From Epiperipatus broadwayi (Eukaryota > Onychophora > Udeonychophora > Euonychophora > Peripatidae), in contig JAQFVV010000012.1 of assembly GCA_028023455.1 (NCBI GenBank), positions 15,328,364 through 15,392,363 on the forward strand: 64,000 nucleotides of DNA, written 5' to 3'. Each line of letters starts with the position of its first letter. Position 1 is the stretch's first letter. This document shows positions 47,375 to 59,136 of the stretch, one piece after another. The position numbers were made by a program, and so were the translations under genes. The notes under the pieces were generated by a model. It did no database searches, was not told the DNA's origin, and saw only the letters and a list, made by a program, of their open reading frames with translations.

Positions 47375-47672
47375 GGATTTTATATGTGCAATGATTGACC
47401 TTACTGTCCCAGTAATTAAAGTCAATAAGTTTTAATATATTGGTGATTGTTTGCATAAAGAAAAAAATTTTTTATAAGAGATTATAAATATCTTTGAAAT
47501 TAAAGGACATTTCATGCTAATCACTGTTATTTCTGACACTATTCTGAAAGTTATTTAAATTTTTTCTTATGAATTAATATTTGTTTTAAGCATTGTCATT
47601 TCAATGCACTAAGCATTTTAACAATATTTTAAATTTAATTTTACACAAATATATATAAATTATCATACTTAC
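47375..47672. other. BAP1 intron
   Basis: AT-rich spacer between the foldback element and the microexon; no features. Confidence 0.6.
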
Positions 47673-47702
47673 CAAAATCTTCTAATAATAGGGTAAATAA
47701 AC
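47673..47702 (-). CDS. BAP1: BAP1/calypso exon (30-nt microexon)
   Basis: This 30-nt exon encodes most of GLFTLLLEDFG, the N-terminal block of the BAP1/calypso ubiquitin C-terminal hydrolase domain (UCH, peptidase C12). On the minus strand it is preceded by a T-rich tract ending TTTGCAG and followed by a consensus donor GTAAGT. It begins with two bases completing a glycine codon (so the preceding exon should end in G) and ends with one base. That single G joins the GT of the exon at 40,205-40,262 to make the next glycine. Human and fly orthologues have LFTLL(V/L)EDFG here. The preceding exon, with the start codon and WLELESDPG, was not found to the right and may lie outside the window. The very small size makes it invisible to ORF callers; the call rests on homology plus phase. 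Confidence 0.88.
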
Positions 47703-48037
47703 CTGCAAAAATATCAATTACAAAAATTAAAACATAAAAATATTATTACAAAGATATTGCTACAAAAATTTCCAAAAGAATAAAAATAAGAGGCTTGCTT
47801 CATTCATGCAGTTTAAACAACTTCCATACCTTCAAAAATTTTACATGCAATAAAAAAAGAGAAATATCTTACACAAATATATTTTAAACAAAAAAAAAAT
47901 TAATACATATTAATATCAAAAATGAAAAAATATGTAACTTATGCTGTTTTTTCATATATTTAAATAAATCACACAATATATCATTACATAATAATAATAA
48001 TTGTATATATTATACCATATAGAACATTTTTTTTTTT

Positions 48038-48398
48038 GACAAATATTTTTTGCCCATATCAATGTGATGTAAACTATTTTAAAGCTTCAAATTACATTAC
48101 ATATATAAAATTAATTAGAACTAATCATAATTAAAAAACAAATAATAATCTAAATACTTATATATATAACATACAAGGCAATTGTTTTTTTTCTCCCATC
48201 TCTTGCTTCATTCTTTTACAAGTTTGTTTTACAACTAAATGACTTACAAGAATCATACAAAACGTACAGAGAAAAAAAAATCTATGTAATATTATTTTAT
48301 TATCACTGTTTATTTAATTTTGGTATATAAAAAAAAATAGATGTCATTATATATACTTTATATCACATTGATAAGGGCAAAAAATATTTGCTAAAAAA
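48038..48398. repeat. inverted repeat at the start of the Penelope-like fragment
   Basis: 48,038-48,075 (GACAAATATTTTTTGCCCATATCAATGTGAT...) is the reverse complement, with few changes, of 48,358-48,398 (ATCACATTGATAAGGGCAAAAAATATTTG). The spacer is about 285 bp. The right arm lies within the endonuclease coding sequence, so the left arm is an inverted coding fragment of the same element. Inverted terminal copies are typical of Penelope-like insertions. Confidence 0.7.
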
Positions 48399-48722
48399 TG
48401 CTTTTCTGTTCCTTGTTTATTTTGTAAGAAGGTTTACATAGGTCAGAGTAGTTTGAGTTTAAATGAAAGATTAAAGGTTCATAAAAGTAGAGTTAAAAAT
48501 AGATATCTTAGTTCTGCTTTGTATGTCCATGAAAAAGATGCAGGCCACACTATTGATTTTGATGAAGCTAAGGTTGTCTTCTTTGAGAGAAATGAAATCA
48601 AAAAAAGAATTAAAGAGTCTTTATTATTGAAAATTTATTATTCTGAAGCAATTAACTTATTTAAGAGTTCTTTTAATATTAAGGGTGGATGGGAAGTGAA
48701 TGGATTTGTGGGTAGTTTTTAA
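48352..48722 (+). pseudogene. Penelope-like element GIY-YIG endonuclease end
   Basis: Open on the plus strand: FSVPCLFCKKVYIGQSSLSL, NERLKVHKSRVKN, LSSALYVHEKDAGHTIDFDE, then KKRIKESLLLKIYYSEAINL, and a stop at 48,722. The C-x2-C-x-K-x-YIGQ block, the later R..(V/E)HK, the H..DAGH and the (K/R)R..ES(L) motifs match the C-terminal GIY-YIG nuclease of Penelope-like retroelements. YIG, the Arg, His and Glu are all retained. The RT is absent, so this is a 5'-truncated copy. The first in-frame ATG (48,453) is internal and not the real start. Confidence 0.88.
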
Positions 48723-48790
48723 TATTATATATATTGTGTAGTTTTTGTAGTTCTTTACACTTGAGAAGTCTGCTTGTAGCAGTGAAACCT
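48723..48790 (+). other. Penelope-like 3' region with possible degenerate hammerhead
   Basis: About 32-60 bases after the stop, the plus strand reads CTTGAGAAGTCTGCTTGTAGCAGTGAAACC. A complementary pair (TCTGC / GCAG) is flanked by a CTGATGA-like block (changed to CTTGAGA) and GAAAC. Hammerhead motifs are known in Penelope-like elements; here one core block is mutated, so activity is doubtful. Confidence 0.35.
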
Positions 48791-50910
48791 TAAGTTGTGT
48801 TTTAATATTATTTTTATGCTGGTCTTGTTTAATTTTGGATTTGGGGTAGTTTTGATTATTTCTATAATATATATATAATTCCTGCTACTATATAAAGATA
48901 TTTTAATTTATATTGTATTGTATGATTTATTAAAAAATATGCACACAAATAAAAATATATTTAATCACAATACATTTTATAATTTAATTAGTGGAGTTCA
49001 TAAGTTCATGCATACCTATAATTCATGTTATATATATTATAGTAGTACTTTAAATTTTTATAATTATTTTTAAGATTACTATTTTTACTTCTGACACAAA
49101 ATAGTAATTAAAAGAATGTAACATAAGCCATGCAAAGGTAAATAGTAAATAAATTGTTTGAATACTTTATCATTATTTATATATAATCATATTGATAAAA
49201 AAAAATGTGTAAATAAATGACTTGTTATCAAAACCATCACACCTTTTATATTTCATCAAAAAACATTTATTTTTAATTTTTTGAAAAAGTTCAGGTAAAT
49301 GCTAAATTCTCTATTCTCTTGGCTCTTCATTATATTACAGTAAAATCTTTGACACTAACGTGAAAGAAAATAATTTAAAAAAATTTAGATTAATAAAAAT
49401 TTAAATAGTAACATGCTTTCAGCCTGTCATTAACATCTGATATCTTCAGTAATGAATATATAATGATACCTATCTATTAGGTTATTTACAATTCATTTTC
49501 TTTTTATTTCTTTAAAACACTAATTTGACATCACGAAAAAATACTTGGATTTGGAAAAGGGATTTATCATTAATACTCAGTAATTTATGAATTCAAGGTG
49601 AAATCTAAAACCTCTTATTACTTTTCATTGATAGGTCTTTTTTTCTTTTTGCAAACTTTTAGCATAATTTGACTTTTTAATTTCTTTGTTTTTGAAGGTG
49701 GAAGAATGGGAGGGGAGGGGGATATGGTCAATGCTAAGTTTTCAAGGTTTCTTTGGATTTCTCATTTTAATATTACCTAATAGTGACATACAAAATTAAT
49801 TGATGTATAATTTCAAACAACCTCTTTTAGTATTTGTAATTGACTGATTTGTTTGGAAATTTTTATTCTTATTATTTGTCTTTAAAATTTTTAAATTTCT
49901 TTTTTCTAATTTGATTTTTAAAAAGTGAGGAGGGGTATGATCAATCAACTTTGATGAAACTTCTTTCTTATTTATTTGGATTCCCACTACCCGTTCGATA
50001 ATTGTTTACCTTTTAACTTTACAAAAATCCAAAACAAAAAGGCATAGCTGCTTTCATTTTGAAATGAGTAATTTATTGGCAACATGCATAGACCATGCAA
50101 AATTGCTCTGAACTATTCTTCTTACTTTTCTCCATCAGATGACCAGAGGTCTCTAAATGAAAAACGTAAGGAAGTTTATTTTTATTTAAATGAAATGAAT
50201 ATCTCCAACTCTAATATTTCCAGTTGCTTTTCAAATAAATTTTTTTTAACAATATGATCAATGAAGAACACAAAGTTTATTTTTAAATCAATTTCTAACA
50301 AGTTAAAGAAAAAAAAAGTATTTATTACACTACATGGTGGCAGGAAAATGTTTCCTTTTTATCTTTTAGTTTTTTGTTGTATTGTTTTGTAACTCTTTAC
50401 AAATCTAGATTTTAGGTACGCAAAGTACATTGAATCTTAAATTTATCCCAGAATTATTTGGTGATGTAGAAATAGTATTTTTAAATAACAAAGAAAGTGG
50501 AATGTAGAGCTGAGTTGTATTGGTACCTATATAATTTAAACTTTGCAGGACCTCCTAACTACATTACATTTTTATTAATGATTAAAAAATCTATTATTTA
50601 ATCAAATGAAAATACATTCTTTTAATTTCTTTTCGTTTTAGTCATTTAATGTAATCATATATTTTATTAAATATGAAATTAGTCTTTGCAAAATTTTACA
50701 ACAATCAAAGAACATAGATACTCCACAATTTATATTTTTATAGTTCTTTCATATAATAATCTGCACTCATATTAATTCTTTTTTATAGAATACAATTAAA
50801 CTTGCTATATATATATGAATACCCACAATTGTGGGGATTATTGATTAATCTTACAATTTTCTTCTATTTTATCTTTTTACTTTGTTAATCAACTGACTTG
50901 AATTAAAACA
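48791..50910. other. non-coding, AT-rich
   Basis: No gene. A G-rich patch occurs at about 49,697-49,727 (GGTGGAAGAATGGGAGGGGAG). No repeat boundary recognised. Confidence 0.6.
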
Positions 50911-50914
50911 AACT

Positions 50915-52040
50915 GTCAATCATTGTCAATATCATTTTCAATTATTATAAATCCATTGCAGGATGAAGGTCTCTCCAAGTTTAACCCAGTTTCTCAGAAA
51001 AACATATCAGCAAACTTCTTTTATAACACCTTAGGATTCAATTTAACACTTCTACTATCCATCTACTATCATCTCTTCTAGCAATATATTCAGTAAAGAT
51101 ACATTTCAGTTTCTTAATTCTTTTAATGATGTCAGTGATGCCTGCTTATTTTCTTACATATTTTGTTTTCGATATCTTCTTGTTACTATCAAAATAGTCT
51201 GAAATTTCTACATTGCTCTTCTGTTAAGTTCCCAAATCTCAAAAATAACAGTTATTAAAAACCTTCCGATTTCAAACACACAGGCATTTTTTTAACATTA
51301 AGTTATTTCTACCAAAAGTACTCCATCCAAGTTTAATTCTATCATCCATTATGTTTCTACCTGCATTTATAACCTGCTAAAGTATTTGTAGTTAACTTCT
51401 TTTAATTCAGGATTATCAATTTTTATTTTCTTCTCAGAAAATCCAATGAATATTATTTTAGTAGTTTTTATATTTATCTTTAATCCGACTTTCTGGAGTT
51501 CATCTAATAACTTTTGCAACATTTGCAAAACAACTATATCAACTGCAAACTTTAAATAACTTAAATCAGTTTCATTTACTTTTACTCTCTTAGCATCCCT
51601 ATTTTAATGTACAAAATACTTATTGTAAAACTGCTGGAAAAATTTGAGATATGCACATTGTTGTACACCCTTCTCAATGTTAATCTTCTTAGTATCATTG
51701 CAGATGCATTTTAATAAATATTATTCAGAATATGGCAATATTTTGGGGTCTATATCCTGATGATCCAATGCTATCACTATACAAAAACTTATATAATCAA
51801 AATGACTTCATAATCTACAAACCAAAGCATAATGGCAACTCATATTCATTGATCCTTTCTATAACTTCTCCAATACTTGGATATGATTTACTGTGATAAA
51901 AGTATTTTTAAATCCAGTTAAGTTCACTGTAGATGAGTTGTAGGTACTTTGGTAAAGATTTTATAGAGAATTGATAAAAGACTGATAAGTGTGTGATTTT
52001 TAATACCTTCTTTACCACCTTAGAAATCTTATAATAAATA
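50915..52040 (-). mobile_element. second RTE LINE copy, heavily decayed
   Basis: It matches the 3' part of the RTE element at 43,167 block by block, for example ATCCATTGCAGGATGAAGGT (50,951) with its counterpart at 43,197, CTACCAAAAG(C/T)ACTCCA (51,309), ACACCCTTCTCAATGTTAATC (51,665) and GATCCAATGCT (51,761). Numerous deletions and stops leave no reading frame. It is therefore older than the copy at 43,167. Confidence 0.8.
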
Positions 52041-52736
52041 TCAAATTATTCATGTCTAATTTGTATCATTTTAAAAAACAGACATCAACTGAGGAGTAAA
52101 TTAGTATTTGGAAAAATATATAAAAATAATAAATAAAATTGAAGACAATTTGAGTATAAGGTATTTTTTGATAAGAAAAAAATACATATCCATCACCTAA
52201 AAGTATGAAAACTGGATTAGTCTTTACGATTAACAATTAATTTTTATAGTAAATGCTTTATGTATAAAAAATATATTGAATCACATGTAAATGAAAATCT
52301 AGGATAGAGTAATAAGAGTTTTGATGTCATTATTTGATTTTATACACAAGATAAAATTATTAAAAAATGATTACGACAGATTTCCCTAGTTAATCGTTGC
52401 ATTTTTAATAAAGAAACTTTCTTGGGCCGAAAGTCAAGAAATTGTATTTGCGTTTTTCACTTTCTATTGAAAATTTTGTACACCTTTTCAAATTCACTTA
52501 TATATATTTTTTCTAATATTTTCATTTCAAAAAAATTCAAAAGATGTCTGGATAATTGAATAAGTAAATCATCAGTTTCCGATGATGAGTGCCTATTATG
52601 TATTTGGCGATCTCAAACTTTGCAAGATTACTTTGAGAAAGTATTATGATAGTCTAAAAACGTGATTTTTTAGAAAGTTTATGATCATTTTTGTATAGTA
52701 ATTGAGTAATAATTATTGGAAATCAAAAACACATTG
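52041..52736. other. non-coding, AT-rich
   Basis: No recognised features. Confidence 0.6.
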
Positions 52737-54475
52737 AACTGAATGCTTTATCTGCTTCAAAAGCACCATCAAAAATCGAAATTAGAATGTACAATTTTAA
52801 AGATTTTAAAAGAAAATTGAATTTAAAAATTTTTGTACTTTATTTTTTTATTAAGAATGTGCCATAACACGGATACTCAATTATAGAGGAAAATTGTAAA
52901 AGCATTTTTAATTTGAAATAAGTTTTGATTATGATCTGTTTCTTTTTATTTTGTTAATTGTAATTTATTTTAAAAGCTGAGACTTATTTTTTTTTTAATT
53001 AATTTTGAAATAGATAAGATTCCTGGTCAGATTTTGTTTTTTTCAATTAAGATTGGGTGGGAGATACAGAGTAACCCTGGTCAAAACCTTTTAATTAAAG
53101 ATTAGGCAGGAGATAAGAATTCACATAAATAGTTCCAGATTTTTGAGTGAATTATTATTATTATTCTGATTTTCATTCTTATTGTGATTCTTATGCGTAT
53201 TCATATTCTAACTTTTATATTGCTCAATGCGGATCACCAATGTTGAATTTTTGCTGACTGCTAATACTATTTGCTGCTTGCTGTGTTCAGAAAAAATTGC
53301 TTAGATATTTCTTAATAGAAGTAAATATGCTAAAACATTGGAAATAGCAACCATCCATCCAGGATGCAGAAAATGGTCACCATAAAGAACTTTAATAATA
53401 GTATGCAGTGCTAAATCAAGCACATGACCTAAAAACCTAGCCCAGAACTGATCCTAAAGATTGCCTTCAGACTCAAAACCACCATAAAAAACCATATGTA
53501 GACCTGAACTTTGCGTGTCCCGCTAAAAGAAATCCGCTGGACCAAACATTATATCTTGAAGGTAAACTCACCATTTCATATCATTTCCAGGGTTAGATCT
53601 CTTGTTTAAATCTCTATATTAAAGTCTCAGCTTAATCTTTAAAAAAAAACCTATGTATTGGAGTTTTAGTTTTAAGATTTCATATTTTAAATTTATTTGA
53701 CTGAGAGTCTATTGCGAGTTTATATTTAGTGTTTCTCTCTTTTATATTACTAACCATTGATAAATGCTTGGGCAGATATTAGTAATTTTCTTTTTAACTC
53801 ACCTGTCCCTGATTTTTTCATGGTAATTAATTTAGACAAACTTGGTTTGCATTTCCTGAAGACCGTAAATCTTTTGACTAACGATTTATCGATTGATTTG
53901 GTCCATTTTTCTTAAACAGTACGATTTTGGTTTTCCTAAATTTTAGATTACTTAATAAAATCTTTTCTTTTTCTCTTGTTGGAATCAACCATAGAGGTCT
54001 TAAATGTGGCCTTTTATGAGTGTTTGCAGGCAAATGACAATTCAATTATGTCCAGAGGTTTTAGGAAAAGATAGCTCTGCGCTGTTCATTGAATTCCATA
54101 CAAGATCATTCTTTTTGTTTTTAAATCTCTAACTAAAAAAAAAAGAAATTTTTTAGATAAATCGCTGGCAGGAAGACATTATAAATCCCTTTTAATTCTT
54201 AGGTGAAAAGTGAGAAAAAAAAACTTATCTGTCTAAGTGTTCGATGCCAATACTCTCATACACTCTCTGATAAACCAAGTGGAGAAATTTAGGTCACATT
54301 CATATTTTGTTTGACAAATATTTTATATTTAATAAATTTTACATTTTATAATTATTTTTGTGTGATGTTTATCTTTATGTCCTTTTCTCAATTGTATGAA
54401 CAATGTTAAAGATCTCGTTCTCTCCCTGGGTCAAGCTGGTAGCATTCATTATCATCAACTTTTCGATAACTGTAC
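52737..54475 (+). repeat. direct-repeat copy 1 of an unidentified element with 2A-like motif
   Basis: It aligns with 55,997-57,845 over its whole length. Shared landmarks are ATGCTTTATCTGCTTCAAAA, CATCCATCCAGGATGCAGAA and CTCTCCCTGG(G/A)TC near the right end. At 53,061-53,084 the plus strand reads EIQSNPGQ. Downstream, about 53,770-53,900, it reads INAWADI.NFLFNS.VPD and FMVINLD.LGL. Frames are broken. The family is not recognised. Confidence 0.65.
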
Positions 54476-54548
54476 ATTAGTGGCACCTTCAGTGATCAAA
54501 AGAAGATTGAAGTGACTGGTACAACGGAGGGTAAAATATTAGTTACCA

Positions 54549-55760
54549 ATGTTGGGCTTCGAATTGAAAACTCACGTGTGTTCAGGCAGTTGAGGAATAT
54601 TTCAGGTGTAGGAGGCAACAGTTAGTATTAGGGATCAGTTTGTGATAGTTGTGGTGCGTGTTGTTGAAAAAGTTTGGAGTAGGGGATTCATTTTTTTCAA
54701 TGAATAAGTAAGTAAACAGTAAATAGCATTCTTCTTTTGGATTTTTTTTTTGAACATAAGAAAGTGTTAGATAAATAAATATTAAGTATTTATATATTTT
54801 AAAATGAAAAATTTTTAAATTGAGAATAAAAGTTAGATATATCAGGGTTAATTGTGTTTCAAAAATGGAAGTCAAGAAAGAAATTCATAGGGGGGTACTG
54901 TGGGAAGAAAATCCTGTCTCTTTCAAAAATCTCCAAAAAGTAAGGAAAAAAGACTGAAACACATATTATGTTGAAGATAATAATGGACATGAAACAAAGT
55001 TAGCAAGCAATGATGGAGGAAAATAGAGTGATATTGGCGGAGTTCAAAGCTGAAATGATAAACGAAATGAAAGGAATGAGACAAGAAATAATGGAGAGTT
55101 AAAAAAACTCAGGAGACTATAGAAACCTTAGAAAAAGATCCAACTAAAGAAATTCAGGAAGAGAAGGAAATTGAGGTGGTAAAAGATATGGGGGAAGAAT
55201 TAAAACCAAATAGTGTTAGAACAGATAAGGAGGAAATGACAGAAATGAGCAGATTGAATACAGATAGATAGTGTGGTGGGAAAATTAGAAAATGCATATC
55301 AAAATATAGAAGAAAGATATAAGTTAAAGACAGAAAATAATGTAAAGATATCTCCACAAAAAACTAAAAATAAGTTGCCTAAAGTAACTGTTCATTTTGA
55401 ACATGAATTTGAAACAAAGAAAAAGGTTAGGAGAAAGATTAGGAATGTGATTTTGAAGCAGAAATAGAAGCTACTTATAGAGCAATCTTATTTAAAACAT
55501 TGAAAAAGACTGTAGAAGATGGATTCTTTCCATTTACTATTATCGATGCGATCAATAATAAAGTGAGAAACTTCAAGAAAATGTGGAGTTTGGCTTAGCA
55601 AAATGGTCTTCAAGTATATGAGTTAGAAAATAAAACTGAATTTAAAAGGAACAAGAGAAAAAATTATACGCAAGGAAAATACAAAGGGAGGAAAGAAACT
55701 TATATCAGAAAAATAGTTAAAAGAGAAAAAGAACCGTCTGACAAAGATTAAAGGGTTTAG
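54549..55760 (+). pseudogene. coiled-coil ORF1/Gag-like remnant
   Basis: Plus-strand frames read RRGVLWEENPVSF-like text, then KAEMINEMKGMRQEIMES, ETIETLEKDPTKEIQEEKEI, KLENAYQNIEERYKLKTENN, VTVHFEHEFETKKKVRRKIR and AILFKTLKKTVEDGFFPFTI. The acidic/basic heptad composition followed by a basic segment suggests the ORF1 (Gag) of a retroelement. Several frameshifts. The leading 70 bp (54,549-54,620) recurs at 61,586-61,660, next to the LINE copies, so it could belong to that LINE family; this is inference. Confidence 0.45.
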
Positions 55761-55996
55761 ATTTATAGTAATCGGATAAACTTTTTTTAAAAAAAAATGT
55801 TTACATGATTATAAGAATGGAGATAAAGTTAAGTAAAGAGAATAATTTTTTTTTTTTTTAGAAATATATAGGATAGCTCACTAGTTGGAACAGGGTAAAC
55901 ATTCAGCAGGGTTTCTAGGAGAAGTGGGCTAAATTTTTTTTTAAAAAAAAAAAAAAAAATCTTTTTCTTTTTTTTTCAAGGCATGATGGGGCAGTT

Positions 55997-57845
55997 GAAC
56001 AGGATGCTTTATCTGCTTCAAAAGCACCATTGGAAAATTCAACATTAGATTGTACAATTTTAAAGATTGTAAAAGAAAATTGAATTTAAAAATTTTTGTA
56101 CTTTATTTGTTTTTATTTATTAAGAGTATGTGCCATAACATGCGTACTCAATTAAAGAGGGAAATTGTAAAAGTATTTTCAATTTAAAATAAGTTTTGTG
56201 ATCAGTTTCTTTTTATTTTGCTGACTGTAATCTATTTTAAAAGCGAAGACTTATTTTTTTTATGAATTTTAAAATAGATAAGAGCCCTGCTCAGATTTTT
56301 TTTTTTCAATTAAGATTAAGCAGGAGATAGAGAGTAACCCTGGTCAAAACTTTTTAATTAAAGTTTAAATTGTAGATAACAATTCACATAAATAGCTCCA
56401 GGTTTTTTAACTGAATTATTATTCTGATTCTCATTGTTATTCTTATGCAGATTCATATTCTAACTTTTATAATACACACAAATCACTGACATTGAATTTT
56501 TGGTGACTGCTAATAGTATTTGCTGCTTAGTGTGTTTCAGAAAGAATTACTTAGCTATTTTCTAGATGTAAATATGCTAAAACATGAAAAATAGTGACTA
56601 TCCATCCAGGATGCAGAAAATACTCACCATAAAGAACCTTAATAATAGTATGCAGTGCTAAATCAACCCAAAAACAAACCCCAGAGATCCACAATTGTGC
56701 CTTCAAGAACATGACCTAAAAGCATAGTCAAGAACTGATCCCAAAGACTACCTTTAGATACCCGGACAAATGAAAATCAAAACCTTTGTAAGGAACAGCA
56801 TGTAGACCTGAAGTTTGCATATCCCACTGGCAAAAATTAGCCAGACCGAAATTATACCTTGATGGTAAACTCACCTTTTCATTATAACCAAGGCTTAAAT
56901 CTTTTGTTTAAATCTCTATGTTAAAGTCCCAGCTTAATCTAAAAAAAAACCTGTCTCTATAATAAGTTATGCATACTCATTTAAATATCATTAATTATTT
57001 TATTATGTATTTTATTTATTATATGTATTGGAGATTTAGTTTTAAGATTTCATATTTTAAATTTATTTGTCCAAGAATGTATTAAGAGTTTATATTTTAT
57101 ATTTAGTGTTTCTCTTTTATATTACTAACCATTGATAAATGCTTGGGCAGATATTCGTAATTTTCTTTTTAATTCACTTGTCCCCGATTCTTTCATGGTA
57201 ATTAATTTAGACAATCTTGGTTTGTGTTTCCTGCAGACCATAAATCTTTTGGCTAGTGATTTATCAAGTGTATTGTTGTTTTTCTTAAAGAGTAGAGATT
57301 TTGGTTTTCCTACATTTCAGATTACATACCATAATCTTTTCTTTTTCTCTTGTCAGAATCAACCTCAAGGATCTTAAATGTGGCCTTTTATGAGTGTTTT
57401 CAGGCAAATGGCAATCCTATTATGCCTCAAGGTTTTACTAAATTTTAGGAAAAGATCGCTCCGTGCTATTCATTGAATTCCATACTAGATCATTCTTCTT
57501 GTTTTTAATCTGTAACTGAAAGAAACTGAAATTTGTTTAGATAAATCATTGGCAGGAAGACATTATAAATCCTTTTTAATTCTTAGGTGAAAAAATGAAC
57601 TTATTTGTCTGTGTTTGATGCCAATACTCTTGTATACTCTGATAAACCAGGTGGAAAAATAGGTCAAACTTTCATATTTTGTTTGTCAAACATTTTATAT
57701 TTTAAAGTTATTTATAATAACTTTTGGTTAATGTTTATCTCTGTATCCTTTTCTCAATTGTCTGAACAATGTTCAAGATCTCTTTCTCTCCCTGGATCTA
57801 GCTGGTAGCATTTATCATCAACTTTTCAATCACTGTAAATTAAAT
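55997..57845 (+). repeat. direct-repeat copy 2 of the 2A-motif element
   Basis: This is the slightly longer of the two copies. EIESNPGQ is at 56,324-56,347. An open stretch at 57,132-57,377 reads INAWADIRNFLFNSLVPDSF and then MVINLDNLGLCFLQTINLLA, and another at 57,605-57,808 reads VFDANTLVYSDKPGGKIGQT. It ends where the LINE 3' tail starts (57,850). Confidence 0.65.
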
Positions 57846-57976
57846 TTTCTGTGATGTGATGCACTATAACTTTTTACACGAAGTCAGGAATCTCTCAGCA
57901 ACTATGCCCAGAGAAACCTGTTAGCCACTTTAACTTCCCTTTCCATTCCCCACCCCAAGTTTTCCCATATTCTTCT

Positions 57977-58949
57977 CTATCCTGCTCCATCCCATTTCCA
58001 CAACATAATCTTTGTCAACTCCATGGCCTTTATATCTAAAACCCCCTTATCTTTTCCCAAACCCAGCATAAAAACCAATAAGCCACTTTCTGTATAATCA
58101 CTTTGTTCATATTTATTCTTCCACAACTTCATTATTTGTACCCTTTCTGCTTTCAGACATTTACATTCAATTAACAGATGCCTAATATTTTCTATGCCTT
58201 CCTTACACAACTTGCAGACTAAATCACCCACACCCCCATTTATGTGTATATTCCCTTGTTGCTAAAGATCCCATTCGAGCCTTAAACAGTAAACTACTTT
58301 CCTTGCTATTATCATAAATTAACTCACACCCAATATTCTGTTTACTTCTATAAATATTTAAACTCTTTTTACTCTCCATACTAGCTCTCCATCTCTCCAA
58401 CTCCCTATTCTTTATTAATGCATCTATTCTTCTATCCCATTCCTTAACACTATAACACTCAACAATTCTCCTAACACAATCATCCCACCTTTTGTATAAG
58501 TATACTGACATAAATTCTTTATCTAAATCTTCTGCATATCACATAACCTTTCTCACCCATCTTGTTGCCTGCCCTTTATTCATAACCCAATTAAATACTA
58601 TTTTGGCTATTCTTTTATTATCCATAAACTGCAATCTACCAAACATTTTCATTTTGCTTTTTTCACCTCTCATATAAAAACTTGACAATCCCATTTCTCC
58701 TTGAATTGCCTCTTTTGCCATCCACACTTCTGCATCTAATGCATGTCTTCCTACTTCTCTTTGTACTTTTTCTAAGTAATCTAACACCCCTTTACTAACA
58801 CATAATGCATCATTACCATATGTTAACCCTACTGCCACTCCCTTCCATACAATTCTAGCTACATCATATTTATTATATGAGAACACTGTTAATTTCTTTA
58901 TCAATCCCTTTCTTTTCTTTGCTTCATTTATCAATTTTTTCTTTGCCAT
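57977..58949 (-). pseudogene. LINE copy A C-terminal region with CCHC motif
   Basis: Frames at 58,949-58,539, 58,511-58,224 and 58,231-57,977 read YGNDALCVSKGVLDYLEKVQ, LQFMDNKRIAKIVFNWVMNK, SSLLFKARMGSLATREYTHK and LVCKLCKEGIENIRHLLIEC. The last contains C-x2-C-x8-H-x4-C, the zinc motif common at LINE C-termini, followed by LLVFMLGLGKDKG. Frameshifts separate the parts. Confidence 0.82.
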
Positions 58950-59136
58950 TTATCCAAGCAATTTCTCTGATTACTTAAGATGATTCCCAAATAGTTATAT
59001 CTATTCACCACACTTAACTTTATATCCCTCAGTAAAAATTCTTTGTCTTCTCTTTCCCCAGTATTAATCATCATTACTTTTGATTTTTCTTCACTAAATT
59101 TAATCCCCATCTCTTTACCCACCCTTGTGCATGTCC

